64,000 bases of DNA. Origin: Opeltia flavorubescens. Lineage: Eukaryota; Ascomycota; Lecanoromycetes; Teloschistales; Teloschistaceae. The stretch covers positions 647,932 to 711,931 of the forward strand of contig KE546968.1 of assembly GCA_000442125.1 (NCBI GenBank), in the 5' to 3' direction. This document shows positions 23,845-36,900 of the stretch, one piece after another (the first letter of the stretch is position 1; each line of letters starts with the position of its first letter). The notes beneath the pieces are model-generated. The model was given only the letters and a program-made list of their open reading frames with translations. It had not been told where the DNA came from and ran no database searches. Position numbers and translations under genes: made by a program.

Positions 23845-26800
23845 CTAGGGTGGAACACGTTCGCTTCCTGGTGGTTCTTCAAGTGGCATACCTGTTAGTC
23901 TCCCTTCAAGTTCCGCTTTCCTACCGTTCGATTTGTAATACAATATCACGTCTCCCCCCATTTTCCAGATATGAGCTCGCAGGGTCCCGAGTGTTGTATT
24001 AGGCGAGACAAGCTGAGAGACGGTCAACTCCGCAGTTTAGCGCTTACTAAGCTTTACTTACTTTATCCTGACAATACAATTCTAGATACTCTTCCGGCTT
24101 GAGGGCGTTAGGGTCTGGGTGGATAGCTTGCGGCTCAATACGCTCTGTAACATAAGCACAGATCTTCTTCGCTCTGAGCATACGATTTGCGTTTAATCGC
24201 GTATTTCTGGTGGCGAGGTCAGTGGACGTTAGACTCAGCAGGGAGTCTGGTGTGCTCACCCATCAGCGCTAGCAATGCTAGGAAGCTGGTCTTGATATGG
24301 TAGTAGTACAAAGGAGACTTTGGAGATGTCTTTCGGTGGTATTTGGTTCTGGCAAAGTAAGTTATGCATCCCAAATCGGCGCTCTCGGCAAGCAACATAC
24401 ACGGAGGAGGAGATCTCCCAGCCACATTGGCCCACTTCTCTCGATCAAATCAGCATCGTGCCCTACCGAGCGAACAGTCCCTCGATAAAGGTCGGTGACA
24501 CCTCCAGAATCCGGCCGGTCTTCTTGGATGATGATTGTGGTTTGGGTTGGTGGCTCGAGTAGAGGCGTTTCGTTCCTTGAGCTAGGGTAAACGCCAGATG
24601 GTAAAGATTGGGTTGGATTGGCGTATAAGAATTGATCGTATTCATATCGTAGTGTCTGAATGGTCCCAAGGAAATTATCCTCTATAATGCGCTCCTCTTT
24701 CTCCTCGGACTTGTCAGACTCTTCTGCTTTCTCGTCCACAGCTGGCGGCTTTGCTTCCGCAGATGTTCTGCTTAGCTTCGGAAAATTCATCCGAAATCTT
24801 TTACCAAATAAGCTCGTACCCTCCTTCGGCTTATCCTCTTTATCCGCTTTATCCCCATCTACGGGTGATAGAGTACTGGCCTCTGACGAGTCTTCTCCTG
24901 GAGTTGGAGGTCTTACAGATTGATCCGAGGCTACGTGTGCAATTGGATTAGCAGAAAAGTAATCCTTCGGCTTTTCTATTGAACTTCTTGATTGGCTACT
25001 GTTTGAGGATGTCTTTTCAAGACTCGAAGCCTCATTAGCAGGTCCGGAGGTTCCATTCATGACGGTACCCGGATGAGGCGTGGCGATCCCAATGTTAAGG
25101 CCCGGCGTCACTGGCGGCATGGGGTTGCCGTTGGATGCCCGTGGAGTTATAAGAGAATCCTCTTCAGACGGATGCTTTTGCCACGGCGTTGGATTAGGGT
25201 TGGGCATCTGTATCGATTGTGGCGCAGGAGCCCTTTGAATTTTCCGGGAATGCTTTGACTGTAGCTGTCTTCGGTAGACTTCGTCTCGAGCGATCTCTTC
25301 GTCTATTAATCTTGCGAAAAGATATCGGAGGATCCATTTTCCAAGATTTACTACACATCGACTGTAAGCTATTTGTTCAGGAACTTTTTGCGCTGGAGGG
25401 AGCCAGCTACTTACTGCGCTGATCTTCCTTCAATTCGTCGTCTTCCTCCAAGTGCATTTCATCCGCATACATCTCAGCATCGAAACAATAGTTCTCTTCA
25501 AGAATGCAGGCGAGCCTGCCGGTCCGCGTATCCACGGTACACCAATTAGCCACACTTTCAACCTTATTGACTTGAGCAACAACATCGTCAAGCTGCCGCT
25601 TCCCAAAAGACTCTACTGGTATACACTATTACACATTTAGTATATTATTTCAAAGTAAGGACTTTTCTACTACCTTAAGGAGATCCCACATCAAAACCTC
25701 GCCTGCCGTATCAAGAGTAAGAACACGCTTCTTGTCATTCAGCATCGTATGTTTAATGAGGCCCTGTTGACCCTGTATTGTCGCTGCGGGCAAATTTTGA
25801 TATGGGAGCACTGGACCAAACTCTTGTTCGTTGATGGCTTCGGACATTTTTCTGAAGTTTATACTCGATAACATCGTTGCGGTATCGGCATCCTGGTGCA
25901 TGCGACCAGTGTAGCCTGAAGCGGAGGGGATACGCAAGATACAGCTAAGAGGTATCTTGGGTTTATCACTACCATCGATTCCTGTTGGTGGTGGAGAAGG
26001 CGGAAGAACTCTTGAGCGCGAAGATGAGCTCCATCGGTGATGTTGAGCTTGATCCGGTAACTGTATCTCTCCATCGAGAGGAACATCACGCCATAGGTTG
26101 ATACTAGAACTGGATGTCGCTGTCCAAACATGGCCTTCAGGAGCAATTACCTTGTTAACCCCATCATGTTCTTGTGCAATAGACATCGAGAGTCCTTCGT
26201 CCCATTCCGGACTTGCTCGCAGATCAGTTTTGACGACCAAGCCAGATCGATCGCTTGAGTAGATCACCGCAAGTTGTGGGTGGTCCGAGTAGAGAGACCA
26301 CACGGAGTCATTGTGCATGTCCAAAGTATGGATGCACCTCCCAGCAGTGACAGACCATACTTTGACTGTCTGATCAGACGAAGCTGTCATCACAGTGTCG
26401 CCTTCCTGATTAATAAGGATGTTCCGAATGTTGTCTGTATGTCCCACAAGCCTCGTGATTCGTTTACCGGTCCTTGCATCCCATAACCTTACTGTGCTTT
26501 CTGGACCTCCACTTGCCATCATCGAGCCACGTACATTCAGGGCGTAGACTGAGCCCTTCGCATTGCCTGCGTCTTCTCCGCTGTTGATGCAGAGCCGTTC
26601 TCCGGCACCACGTAAATCCCATACCCGAATCTTGTGATCCAATCCGCCTGATGCAATCCAGTCCGAGTGAGAGCTGGGACTTGCGAGGCACTTGACATAG
26701 TCGCTATGTAGCCCGATGGTAGTCGGTATCTGTCTCTCTTCTGCGTGTGGTTGCCATACCTTCACACTGAGGTCGGACGATGCAGAAACAAGCGCCGTTT

Positions 26801-27239
26801 GACTCTGGGCTAGGAGGATGTCATTTACCCAGTGGGTGTGGGCTTGAATTTGGTTGCGAAGGGTTGACGGCGCAGACGTCTGCAATACTGTCAGTGCATT
26901 TCGGTAGACTCGAACAAAAGGCGTATTGCTCACCTCGATCTGACCATCTCCATCGTCAGTATCCGAGGCCCAGGCGCATATCAAGCCGTCACGCCCTCCA
27001 GAATACCTGACATCATTAGCATTATTTTCAACGATCTGTAAGCTATCACAGATTACAGTATAGAATTCTCGCTATCATAAGCTAGTCCGTTCACACCTAA
27101 TCGATGCCCTCCGGACGGATTGGCCAGCGGTAGGACTGAATGAATAGCAAGGTCAGTCAACCAGGAAGGAGCAAATAGGGCTGGGGGGAAATCAGTGATT
27201 CTGACCGTAGCTAATGCGATGACGTGCCTTGCGGGCCAT
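23845..27239 (-). CDS. bun107: WDR48/Bun107-like WD-repeat protein with DUF3337 C-terminus
   Basis: WD40 protein related to human WDR48 (UAF1) and fission yeast Bun107, which bind and activate deubiquitinases. Exons are 27239-27206, 27135-27057, 27006-25674, 25625-25415, 25350-24401, 24348-24260, 24206-24062 and 24012-23845, giving 1002 residues. Residues 20-330 hold WD repeats such as [30 protein letters not shown] and [31 protein letters not shown] junction follows, then a Ser/Pro/Glu-rich linker and the conserved C-terminal part with [34 protein letters not shown] and [19 protein letters not shown]. For the last intron a 34-nt version was set aside for a 49-nt one with a GCTAAAC branch. 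The start codon is at [11 protein letters not shown]. Confidence 0.9.
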
Positions 27240-27803
27240 GAATACTCTATGCCTAAGGAAGGAATAATGGATTCAAGTGTGATATCCATGATCATATGAT
27301 TGCACATCATCTAGCATGTTAGACGTACTCGAATCGGATTCATCTATGACGGACTTAAGCTGACCTTCATGCATGGAAGCCGGGTGGTTGAATGGCCGTG
27401 CCGCAATCTATGACGGCGTAGTTGATAACGACTATCCTCGTCCTCGTGTCATGGTCTGTTCACACAGTAAAGCCAAAAAATACATGTCCGCAAAGGTTTC
27501 TACTTTAATTGTTGAAGCACTTCATGAAAAGGGGTAAATATCTTTCCCTTCATGCACCAAGCTTGCTTACTGCCTTTTGAATCCGCCCTCGCCAGCCCAG
27601 CTTTCGCCCCTTTTTGCCTGTAGTCTAGTATCTTCAGTGTTCTAAAACGCAATGCTAAAACATACAATGAACGACGTCGTAGCTCGCATGGATCATGTAG
27701 ACGCCCATTAATGCTAAACATTATTTCCCTTGAAGCGAGCTCCGTTTGGCTTGCCTTCTGAAAATTTCTTTTACAGCTTAAGCCTAAACCCCAAAGAAGA
27801 AAA
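27240..27803. other. Intergenic, kinase / WDR48-like
   Basis: About 560 bp between two minus-strand genes. It should carry the kinase 3' end and the WDR48-like promoter. No gene recognised. Confidence 0.55.
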
Positions 27804-30398
27804 TCAGGTCTCGGTAGGTTGGACCGTGCCACCAGGCTCCAAAGTGTGCTCGTGTCCAGGTGCTCTTATGACCTGTCCGGCCTCGATTTGGCTACAGACT
27901 GGGGAATTACTGATCCACGAGTCCGTCATCATATCGTCCAAGGTGGCCCGTCGCCCTGGATTCACTTCGAGCATACGTCCAATAATACCTCTGCTCTCTC
28001 GGGGTAAAAGTCTCAACAAGCGCCAGGGTCCTTTGATTATCTCTTGCCTTGGCACATCGGTTCTGCTTCCGGTAGTCTGCCCTTGGTTCTCCCCGCCAAC
28101 CGTCGGCTCTTCTTGGCCTCCAGATTTTGGCCGATGATGGTGGTGTTGATGGCGTTGATTTTGGATTACACCTGATTCCTGGGTCTTTGCTGTTAGTGGA
28201 GGGCGCTAGGCTTCAAGACTCATCACTTACCGAGGCACTCTCAGCCGTCTTGGGCCTGCCATCCGAGGTTCGACCTGCAATCGCTTCGGATGACGGGGTA
28301 CCTGGAGATGGGGCAGACACGAAAAGTTTGAAAGAATTATCGGTCAGGCGAGGAGCTTTCCACGGAAATCGTCTTAGAGACATGCATGCGAAGATGATCG
28401 CCAAGGACCAGATATCAGCTGGCTGGGGATCGTATTTGTGAATGTCGTATACTTCGGGCGCAAGATACGGGTCTGATCCGACGATACCTGTAGGTTGTCA
28501 GCGCCAAGGGATGTCATAGAAGTCGAACCTCTACCCACCGCTCGCTAATACTATGTCTGTCTCAAAGGGATACCTGAATACAGCAGCACTTCCGAAATCG
28601 ATCAATTTCATGATGCCATGCTCGTTGACAACGACGTTGTCCAACTTGAGATCTCGATGAGCAAGGCCCATGCTGTGCAGGAAAGCAACACCGCTGACAA
28701 TTTGAAGGAAGGAACAGCATATTTCTTCCCTTGACATCTTTCCGGTCATGACAACGGCGAACAAGTCATACGGTGCATACTCCATGACTTCATACCAGTG
28801 GCCTCGTTCATGTATAATGTCTAGCGTCTCGATAATGTTGCCGTGGTGCAATGTTGAGCCGATGCAAAATTCTGCTGTCACCTTCTTGGAGTATTCACGT
28901 TCTGTCTCGTAAGAATGTCTGTCACGAAATTGTTTTACCGCGAACGTTACTCCATCACTGCTTCGTTTCATTAGTCTTACTGAACCACCCGCTCCAGACC
29001 CTAGGACTTTTCCAAATTTGCCATACTTAGTCGCCAGGCCATGGTCATCTGCGAATGGGACACTTGCAGATGATCCTCGATGGGGTGGTGTTTTGACTCC
29101 TGTATGGTTATTGCTCTTTTTACTAGTTGGTGCAGGCGACTGCGAACGCTTGTTCTTGTGATGACCAATCCCGAAAAACCGTTTGAGATCTGACATTGAT
29201 CCGTGGTGCTGTTTCCCGCCCGCTTGAAAGGTACCATCGTCCTGTCGATGCCCGTGACCATCCTTTTTACCTCCCACGGATGCTAGGGAGAAGGTTGATT
29301 GCCGCTTTTCCTGGTTCCGAATGTCGTTGCCGCTGCTCGATCGGGGAAGGGCCCCGGAAGATGACGAGCCGGGCCCTGACCCCAGACCAGACCTCCGGCG
29401 GGCTTCTTTACCTTCGAATACGAATCTGGCGTCGATAGAATCGAGATTCCTTGACTGGGGCCTTCTTTTGTTGCGTGCATATGGGTCATCTTCATTACCG
29501 CGGGGAGTAAATGGCCTTGAGTAGGCATTTGGAGGTGTGGAAGTTCCACTCGTCGAACCGGGGACACGATTAGGGCTTACTTCACGCGAGCCTGCTACCT
29601 GTCTTGAGAATACATCTGCCATGCTTGAGCCCTGCGAAAGAGTCGTAGGCCGGGTTGAAACATGGTCGGAGGCCGATGAAGGTCTTGTTATGGGAGCACT
29701 TGGAGGTTGATTTGTATCTCCAGCAGCTTCCCCAAGTCCAGGCACTCCTAGAATCTCGTTACGTGCAGATGTTTGTGGAGCCGCCTGGGATGGATCTAGA
29801 TGAACCTTCGCCAAATCTGAACCAGAAGCGTTCCTCGTGTGACGTAGTTCATCTTCTCCAGGAGTGCCTCCAGAGCTTAAAGACGCTTGTGAATTGTTGG
29901 CGTCTCTGGGAGTTATTAATGGAGAGGTATTGTTTGATCGTGTAGGTTGTCTGGATGAGTAAGGACTAGGCTCGGTAGAGGGTGCTCTAGACACAGGCAG
30001 TGAGACCGGCTCAAAGGCGAAGTTGCTCATCCTCCTTTGCTGCAGTTGCGAGCCATGCAGACCTAAACTGATACTCTTCAATTCCGCTTGTGCTTCTGGA
30101 CTTAGTTGATTATGTAGTCTGGATTGGCCTGAGGTCTCTGTTATGTTCGATTGGAGTGTCTGTGCAGGTGAAATCTCTTGATTCACTGAGGCAAAGCGTA
30201 CTTGCGCTTGCGAGTCTTCTGCAGGTGTTGCGGTCTCCGGGCTTTGGCTCTGGGCATGCCGGTGGGTCTCTACTTGAGAAAGAGGATGTTCTCCTATTCC
30301 ACACACAGGAAATCAGTCGACCGAGAATTGATAGGTATTCATTACGAACCTTCTCTGTTACTTTCTGCCGGAAGGCCTCGGAGATGATCTGAAGCCAT
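27804..30398 (-). CDS. hal4: Hal4/Sat4-type serine/threonine protein kinase
   Basis: Protein kinase of the fungal Npr1/Hal4 group, whose yeast members regulate plasma-membrane ion and nutrient transporters. Exons are 30398-30350, 30293-28539, 28487-28231 and 28178-27804, giving 811 residues. The first 430 residues are Ser/Pro/Gln-rich and probably disordered. The kinase domain follows, with [15 protein letters not shown], the ATP-anchoring Lys in TFAVKQFRD, the catalytic loop in [16 protein letters not shown] in [11 protein letters not shown] and [11 protein letters not shown] low-complexity insert with a histidine run sits near the C-lobe before [13 protein letters not shown], ending with a helix rich in Asp/Met. 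The 5' exon of 49 nt is inferred because the long frame has no in-frame ATG near its beginning; this is the least certain part. Confidence 0.87.
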
Positions 30399-31258
30399 AA
30401 TGCAGCAAACAGGGGATGTATGTTTGATTCTACCAACAGAGCGATATCATTTAGATTAGGCCTTCACAGGAGTGTTCGCTTGATGAGTCAATCTCAGGTA
30501 AGAATTTATGGGAAATGGGTGACAAGGCTATCACTATGTGTACAAGGGCTTGCATGAATTGGCCGGTAATCAAAGGCAGTAAGCAGTTTGACTGGAAAGA
30601 TCTGCTCGACCGAAACATTCAATCAAATTCAGCCAGGGAGAAATCTTCAATGCGGCAATAACATAGACTAGCAGCTAGCATAGAAATACGTACAGAGAGG
30701 GGCTTTACAGAGTGGGATCATGATGTGCTTCCGCGTTCCGTTGCCGCGGCTCGATTAGACGTTGCTTTAACCGCTTGAGCTTAATTATTCAAACCGGGCC
30801 GACGACGATCAACTAGTCGGGCTTCTTTTGGGGCTAACGAGAGCGTCTCCTTTCCATCAGTCGAAAAATCTGAGTACTGAAACAGCGATAATCATTTAAG
30901 CCAGCTGATAGACTGCTGAAAGTCAAATACTTTATCATATGACAGCCACTTTCTACGAATTTGAATGGTCAGCCTCAGTGTTGGACTGCAGAGGCTACCG
31001 CGTCCATATCGGACAAGGCTGATTTCAAAAAAAAACTTTATGATCAATATATTGGATGTATGTAGTCGCTTGATGGCGTCCCCATCCAGTCAAGGATCAG
31101 TGGAGACACGGTAGTACGTTGGAAAATATCGAAAAAATTGATTGAAAAATGATGCCAAGGGCAATTGGGGTATATGCATCCTTGAACGCCTTCCGTGAAT
31201 ATGATTTTCCCCGTCGTGAGCAGCAAGTCTCCTTTAGTTGCTTGAGAGAATAAGCAGA
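30399..31258. other. Intergenic, uL11m / kinase
   Basis: 860 bp upstream of the kinase and downstream of the ribosomal protein gene, both on the minus strand. Likely a long kinase promoter or leader. AT-rich near 30980-31140. No gene or RNA recognised. Confidence 0.55.
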
Positions 31259-31773
31259 TCATGGAACTACTGTAAGTCCGCATGACCTGGCTTGCGCCAC
31301 AACACTTTTGCAAAGGCCCTCCAATGAAAGTCCTGAGAGCCTAAGCTCACCATGCTTAATCTTGGCGATATCGTAAACGTGTTTTAAAGATACTTCTCCT
31401 ATGCTTTCCTTGCCAGCATTTCCGCCTCCACGGATCCGGTTTTTACGTTCTTTAACACCGGCGGCTTGCAGTAAAAGGTAGGATGTGGTAGGTGTTCGTA
31501 ACTCGAAATGGAATGATCGATCCGGGCGAACAGTTATGCGCGCTGGAATTGGAGTGCCAGGAGTCATATGAGCGGTCCGCGCGTTGAATTCCTTGTTCAT
31601 TTTTAATTCTCAAGCTTGCCAGGATCGTAAAAGTAAAGACTTACTTTACAGAAATCGATGCTCTTGACTCCCTTGCTGCCGAGCGCGGGCCCCACTGGCG
31701 GACTTGGGCTGGCTTGACCTGCTCCAACTATGAGTTTGACAAGCTGATCCCGTACTATCTGCCGCCGCGCCAT
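31259..31773 (-). CDS. mrpl19: Mitochondrial large-subunit ribosomal protein uL11m
   Basis: Mitochondrial L11 (yeast Mrpl19), part of the GTPase-associated stalk base of the mitoribosome. Exon 1 is 31773-31645, encoding [20 protein letters not shown] and the Pro/Gly motif [12 protein letters not shown]. The intron is 31644-31592 and exon 2 is 31591-31259, giving 153 residues. Exon 2 shows [28 protein letters not shown] and the C-terminal [16 protein letters not shown]. The junction reads IDFCK-EFNART, as in homologues. No classical presequence is visible before the conserved core. The gene is head-to-head with svf1, with 370 bp between starts. Confidence 0.92.
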
Positions 31774-32143
31774 CTGATCTCTTTTAGGTTCAGTTATCAG
31801 GAGTGCTGGGCTTTCGGGCTGCGATTATTCCGAGGGATACTGGTGAGAACCTTCAAAAAGAATCGTAGTAGCTTTAGGAAGACTTGATCCACAAAAGAAT
31901 GTAAATACAGTCGGTCGTAAGCCTTGGAAAGATTGATGCTTGTCCTCGAGGCTCTGCTATAGTAAGGGAATTAGCGCCCTTTTCATATGGTTAGCGCGTC
32001 TCGAGCATTGACCAAGCGGCTCGGCCCGTTGGTCTTAGTCTTAGCCTTTTGCTGCACTGCAGCCACCCACCTGCTCATTGATATCTGATAACAGCGTCAC
32101 ATCCCCAGAACATCTACCAATCGACCGGAATACCCCACACAAG
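31774..32143. promoter_or_regulatory. Divergent promoter, uL11m / svf1
   Basis: 370 bp between two start codons facing away from each other; both promoters must lie here. No specific element identified. Confidence 0.55.
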
Positions 32144-33452
32144 ATGAATTGGCTACGGCAACAGTGAATCTACTGATGCAATCTTCGAAGAGAAATCTGC
32201 TGATACCGTCAGGGTAGCGAATGTTGCGGGGACGCAAGAACCAGAATATGGTCCCACAGCCATTCAATCAGTCTCGAAGCAAGCTGAACGAATTCCATAC
32301 TCCGAAGTTCAGCCGCAAGATCTAAAATGGGCAGCTATGGAGTCAACATGCGTAGAAACGCAGACCTTCTACGTAATGGCTGAGACAGGACATATTGCAA
32401 TGGCACAGGTCATCTACAATAATGTAGCGTGAGAAGTCTCCCTTGAAGTCAAGTGGGCAGTCTGTTGATAGTGCTGTGCGGATCAGGGGAATTCGGACTA
32501 CTTGCCAATTCAACACTAAGGTATTTTATCAGGACGGCAAAACGCCAAATCTATGGAGCTCGGATCCCTTGGATGCATACGGCTTTGATGAACAAAAGCT
32601 CTCCTTTTATGCTGATGGTTGTGCGGTCACATTGAACGAAGATGCCGACTCTTACTCTGTTAAATCGGCCGTAAATGAAGCGAGCATAGTCAACATTACT
32701 GTGTCTCGGACTGCCCCTGGCTTTCAGGCTGGGACAAATGGTACTACTTTCTTTGGCACAGATCCTCAAAATCCATGGGGATCCATGAGACATGTATTTT
32801 GGCCCCGCTGTCATGTGGAAGGGAGCATCGTTACTAAAGAGGGGGAAATCAACTGCAGAGGGCAGGGTATCTTCATCCATGCACTTCAGGGTATGAAACC
32901 TCATCATGCTGCTGCCAGGTGGAATTATGCCACCTTCCAATCCCCGACCTTTTCTGCAGTCATGATGGAGTACACGACACCTGTATCATATGGATCGACG
33001 GTTGTCAATGTTGGAGGTATTGCAAAGAATGGTGAGATCCTCTGTGGCGGGGCGGCAAACTCTGTGCAACATGCGCAAGTCAAAAATGACCCGGAGAACG
33101 AATGGCCCGAGCCAGGTGCTGCGAAATTCCTATGGAGTGGGAAGACGCAGGACGGCAAACATGTAGAGGCAGAGCTGGAAGGGAGCTTGGGCGATCGGCT
33201 AGATAAGATCGATGTCTTGGCAAATATTCCTGGGATACTCAAAAGCCTAGTAGGAGGAGTGGTCGGAACAAAGCCATTCATATACCAGGTAAGCAGGCAG
33301 GACTCCGACTGTTGTACGTTCGAAGGAATCCAATTTGATTTTGTGTATCGTAGTACGCTCCGATGCAGAAACTTGAGCTCAAGATTAAAATCGAAGACGA
33401 GGAACAAAAGGAAGTGGGCACGCTGTTCTCAGAAGCAGTTTTCATCTCCTGA
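32144..33452 (+). CDS. svf1: Svf1 survival factor (lipocalin-like, lipid handling)
   Basis: Svf1 family protein of 378 residues. Yeast Svf1 is needed for survival under oxidative and cold stress and has been linked to ceramide transfer between ER and Golgi. Exons are 32144-32163, 32213-32428, 32487-33288 and 33354-33452. The 20-nt first exon encodes MNWLRQQ, which with the next residues forms the amphipathic N-terminal helix expected for the family. Conserved stretches are [60 protein letters not shown] and [12 protein letters not shown]. The last exon gives [17 protein letters not shown] and a short tail. The reading frame of exon 3 runs on past its donor, which could mislead a single-frame call of the C-terminus. 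Confidence 0.92.
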
Positions 33453-33907
33453 ACGGGTGGTTTTTTATACCCGCCATTTCTGCAAATAGAAGGTTGGCTA
33501 TTCATGTTATCGAGTCACGGCGAAAGAAGCGAGCGCTTTGGGGGTCAAAGATTGAGTTCCTAGAAATATAATGTCTGATCTGAGTCTGAACCTCGACGAC
33601 GGATACGTGAATAAGTGTACCTGAATAAGGTCTTGGCTCAAACCTAATTTCGTGGTGACGCTATACTGTAAAGAGGATAGACGCATGTGACCCCATCGAT
33701 ACGCAGCTTCCCGCGAACGTGTGCGTGTATTGGGCAAAGCAGTCAATACAACAATATTCGCATCGTGAGAACCATCGAGGCAACGTATACGACGCCACCT
33801 ACTGTTACGCAATTAATATGACACCACCATCTGGATTGGTGCGTGTCAAGCGTACGGGTTCATTTGTACTCTTTGCCCTCTAAGGTACATCACTCTTCAC
33901 ATCCAGT
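33453..33907. other. Intergenic, svf1 / dynein heavy chain
   Basis: 455 bp between co-directional genes: svf1 3' end and dynein promoter. No other feature seen. Confidence 0.55.
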
Positions 33908-36900
33908 ATGGAGTTGGTCACTCCAGGGGCTAATGGCCATCTCTTGTCCCCTGTCGCTCCTGCGACTATCAGTCCTGATGCCGTCTTACATCATCTCACC
34001 GACTTACTGGAGATTACCCTCGGCGCTTCGTCTGAGGATCTGAAAAGTCATGACAGCTTGTTCTCTCCATCAAGAAAACATGATACCCTCCAACGATGTG
34101 CACGTTTTGCCTCCGAATCTCAAGTGGCTCTCTACGTCCAGAAAGATCGTATGGATGAGAACAAAGATAACGTCTTTATTACAGACGCTGCAGACAACTC
34201 AGTTCCAGGTACGCTCAGTTCTTGAATTGCAGATTGTCAAAACTCACCCTTGCGCTAGAGAAGCCGTCGTCATTTCGATATACGCTATCTTCAGAGATCT
34301 CATTTTCCTCTTCTACTGTGACATCGGTAGCTTTGCTCAAACGTCCACAACCAATTGATCCTCACGTACCCTTCGCCACACAAATCCAGGCCATTAATTT
34401 ACCGGGCCTTGCAAGCTCTAATCTGGCGGATAACAATCAAAACGGGCCGACGTCTGCTTTCGAAGTCCTTCATTCTGTCATACACCTAGCCTTGGCGCCC
34501 TATTTCAACGCATACACTAAAAGTCAGGATCTGCTTGGTACGTCTAAGGGCAGAGCCGATACCGATCTCAAAGGAGGGGTGCCGGGCACACGCCGAAAAT
34601 TAGCGGAATTGGAGCTTAGTCTCCTCCATCTACAGCAAAATGTTGAGATACCAGAACTACATCTGCCGATCCCAGAACTCGTTCAGGAAGCCATAGATAC
34701 CGCACGGGTTCGGAGAGCGAAGCCAAGCCTCGATACAATACCGCAGGAGGTTCTATCGGACAGCAAATTCCTGAACGATGTACAGAATACGGTCAACATA
34801 TGGATCAAGTCCATCCAGGCAATCACCAAATCTTCTCGAGACCCTGAAAAAGGAACTGCAGCCCAAGAGATCAACTTCTGGCTGGCAATGGAATCGGCTC
34901 TGGAAGACGTCGAAGCGCAATTAAGGACCGAAGGAGTGCAGATGACTATGGATATACTACAGCGGGCGAAGCGATTCCAAGCAACAGTCAGTTTTGGTGC
35001 AGACACAGGCCTGAAGGACGCTTCCGAGAAGGTACAAAAATATAACCAGCTTATGCGAGACTTTCCTTTAGACGAACTACTTGCGGCAACATCATTGCAG
35101 AAAGTCGAAGAAGCACTGGTTTCCATATTTACGCACCTCAACAGAAAGCTGCGGATTTGCCCATATCCTATTGCTCGCGCGCTTCCGCTTGTCACTGCAA
35201 TATCTGCGGACCTTGATTCTCTGTTACACACTCTGCTGAATGGCCGTACGCTAATTCACCTCGATTTCCGAGATTTCGAAGCTTTGATGGAGAATGCAGA
35301 CCGCATCTGGGCAAACTGGGACGAAAGCATTCGAGAGTTTACCAATGTCGCTCGCGAGGTCACTCGTCGGCGTAATGAGAAGTTCATACCGATCAAGATA
35401 TATCCTCGCCACACCAAAACTCAAGAACGTTTGAATTACATCAGAACTTTTCGTGTCAATCATGAACAGTTACAACGCACAATTGTCACAGTGCTTGGCA
35501 GCAATCAACACAACGGAGTCGCTGATTTAGAAGCCGAGGAGACTCAAGCTGTACTTGTCGAGGAAATCGGTGACGTCGATGCTGTTGACGAAGTAACTCA
35601 AGCGTACGGTGCCCTTAGGGACGTCGACGTACTAGATGTCACACCAGAGGGAACACAACTATGGGTCCAGGCCGAAATGCAGTACAATGAACGGACATCA
35701 AGAGTCGAAAACACCATCATCGCTCGCCTCAGAGATAGGCTAGCTACCGCCAAGACAGCGAGCGAAATGTTCCGCGTGTTCTCCAAATTCAATGCACTCT
35801 TCGTTAGACCGAAGATACGTGGTGCTATCAGTGAATATCAATCTCAGCTAATTGAGAGTGTCAAAACGGACATAACATCGTTGCATAATCGTTTCAAGGG
35901 ACAGTACGGTCACTCTGAGTCTCACGCCATGGCGCAGCTCAGGGACCTGCCGCCAGTAGCTGGAGCGATCATCTGGGCCAAGCAAATAGAGAAGCAACTT
36001 AATTCTTATATGAAGAAGGTTGAAGATGTTCTTGGGATGGACTGGGCGCTGCATACTGAAGGGCAGAAGCTGCAGGCTGAGACCAGTATGTTTCGCAAAA
36101 AGCTTGATACCCGTCCAATCTTCGAATCATGGTTACAAGACGTAACGAAGCGCAAGATTTCAATCGGAGGCCGACTCTTTGGTATTACAAGGAATCGAGT
36201 GACTGGAAATACACTTGAATTAATGATAAATTTTGACCCTCAGGTCATCACGCTGTTCAAGGAAGTTCGGAATCTCTCATGGTTGAATTACCAAGTCCCA
36301 CATGCTTTGACCAGTGTCTCTAAGGAGGCGAAACGAGTGTATCCATACGCCGTCAGTCTGATGGAAAGCGTGGGGATTCTTGCTCAGACAAGTCGTACGA
36401 TTGACTTGATGTCGAAAGTGTCTCCTATGTTGAATGGCTATCTTAGGAATATTCAGAAGCTGATTACTACGGGAGTGGGATTGAAATGGGAAGCCTTTGT
36501 ACATTCGTACGATGTTCCTCCGAAGCAACCAGCTTTCTCCAATGCTGTTGGCCTCCCTCGTGTCGCTTCTGGCCAAAACGAGAGCAAGCATGTACAATAC
36601 GTTCGGGATTTTGAGAGCATCACGGCTACACTGCAAAGAAAGACATTTATCTTGGAACAAGCTCATGATTCTATCACAAAATCGACGCAGGAATTACAGA
36701 ACTGCACTTATGGCATTGATGCTTTCAAAAACCAGCTGGAAGCCATCCAGACAGTAGTCGATCAGCTAAACCTGGAAGGTTATGCAAATCTGCAGCCCTT
36801 TGTTGGAATGCTTAACTTGACTATCGAGAAGCTCTTCGTCCAGCGTCTCCGTACCGCGATTCACTTGTGGATAGAGGCTTTCCTCCAAACTCCAAAAACT

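Noticed and set aside
24013-24061. A 34-nt last intron in the WDR48-like gene, ending CGGAG
   Set aside because: Too short for a fungal intron and a poor acceptor; a 49-nt intron with a branch-like GCTAAAC fits better.
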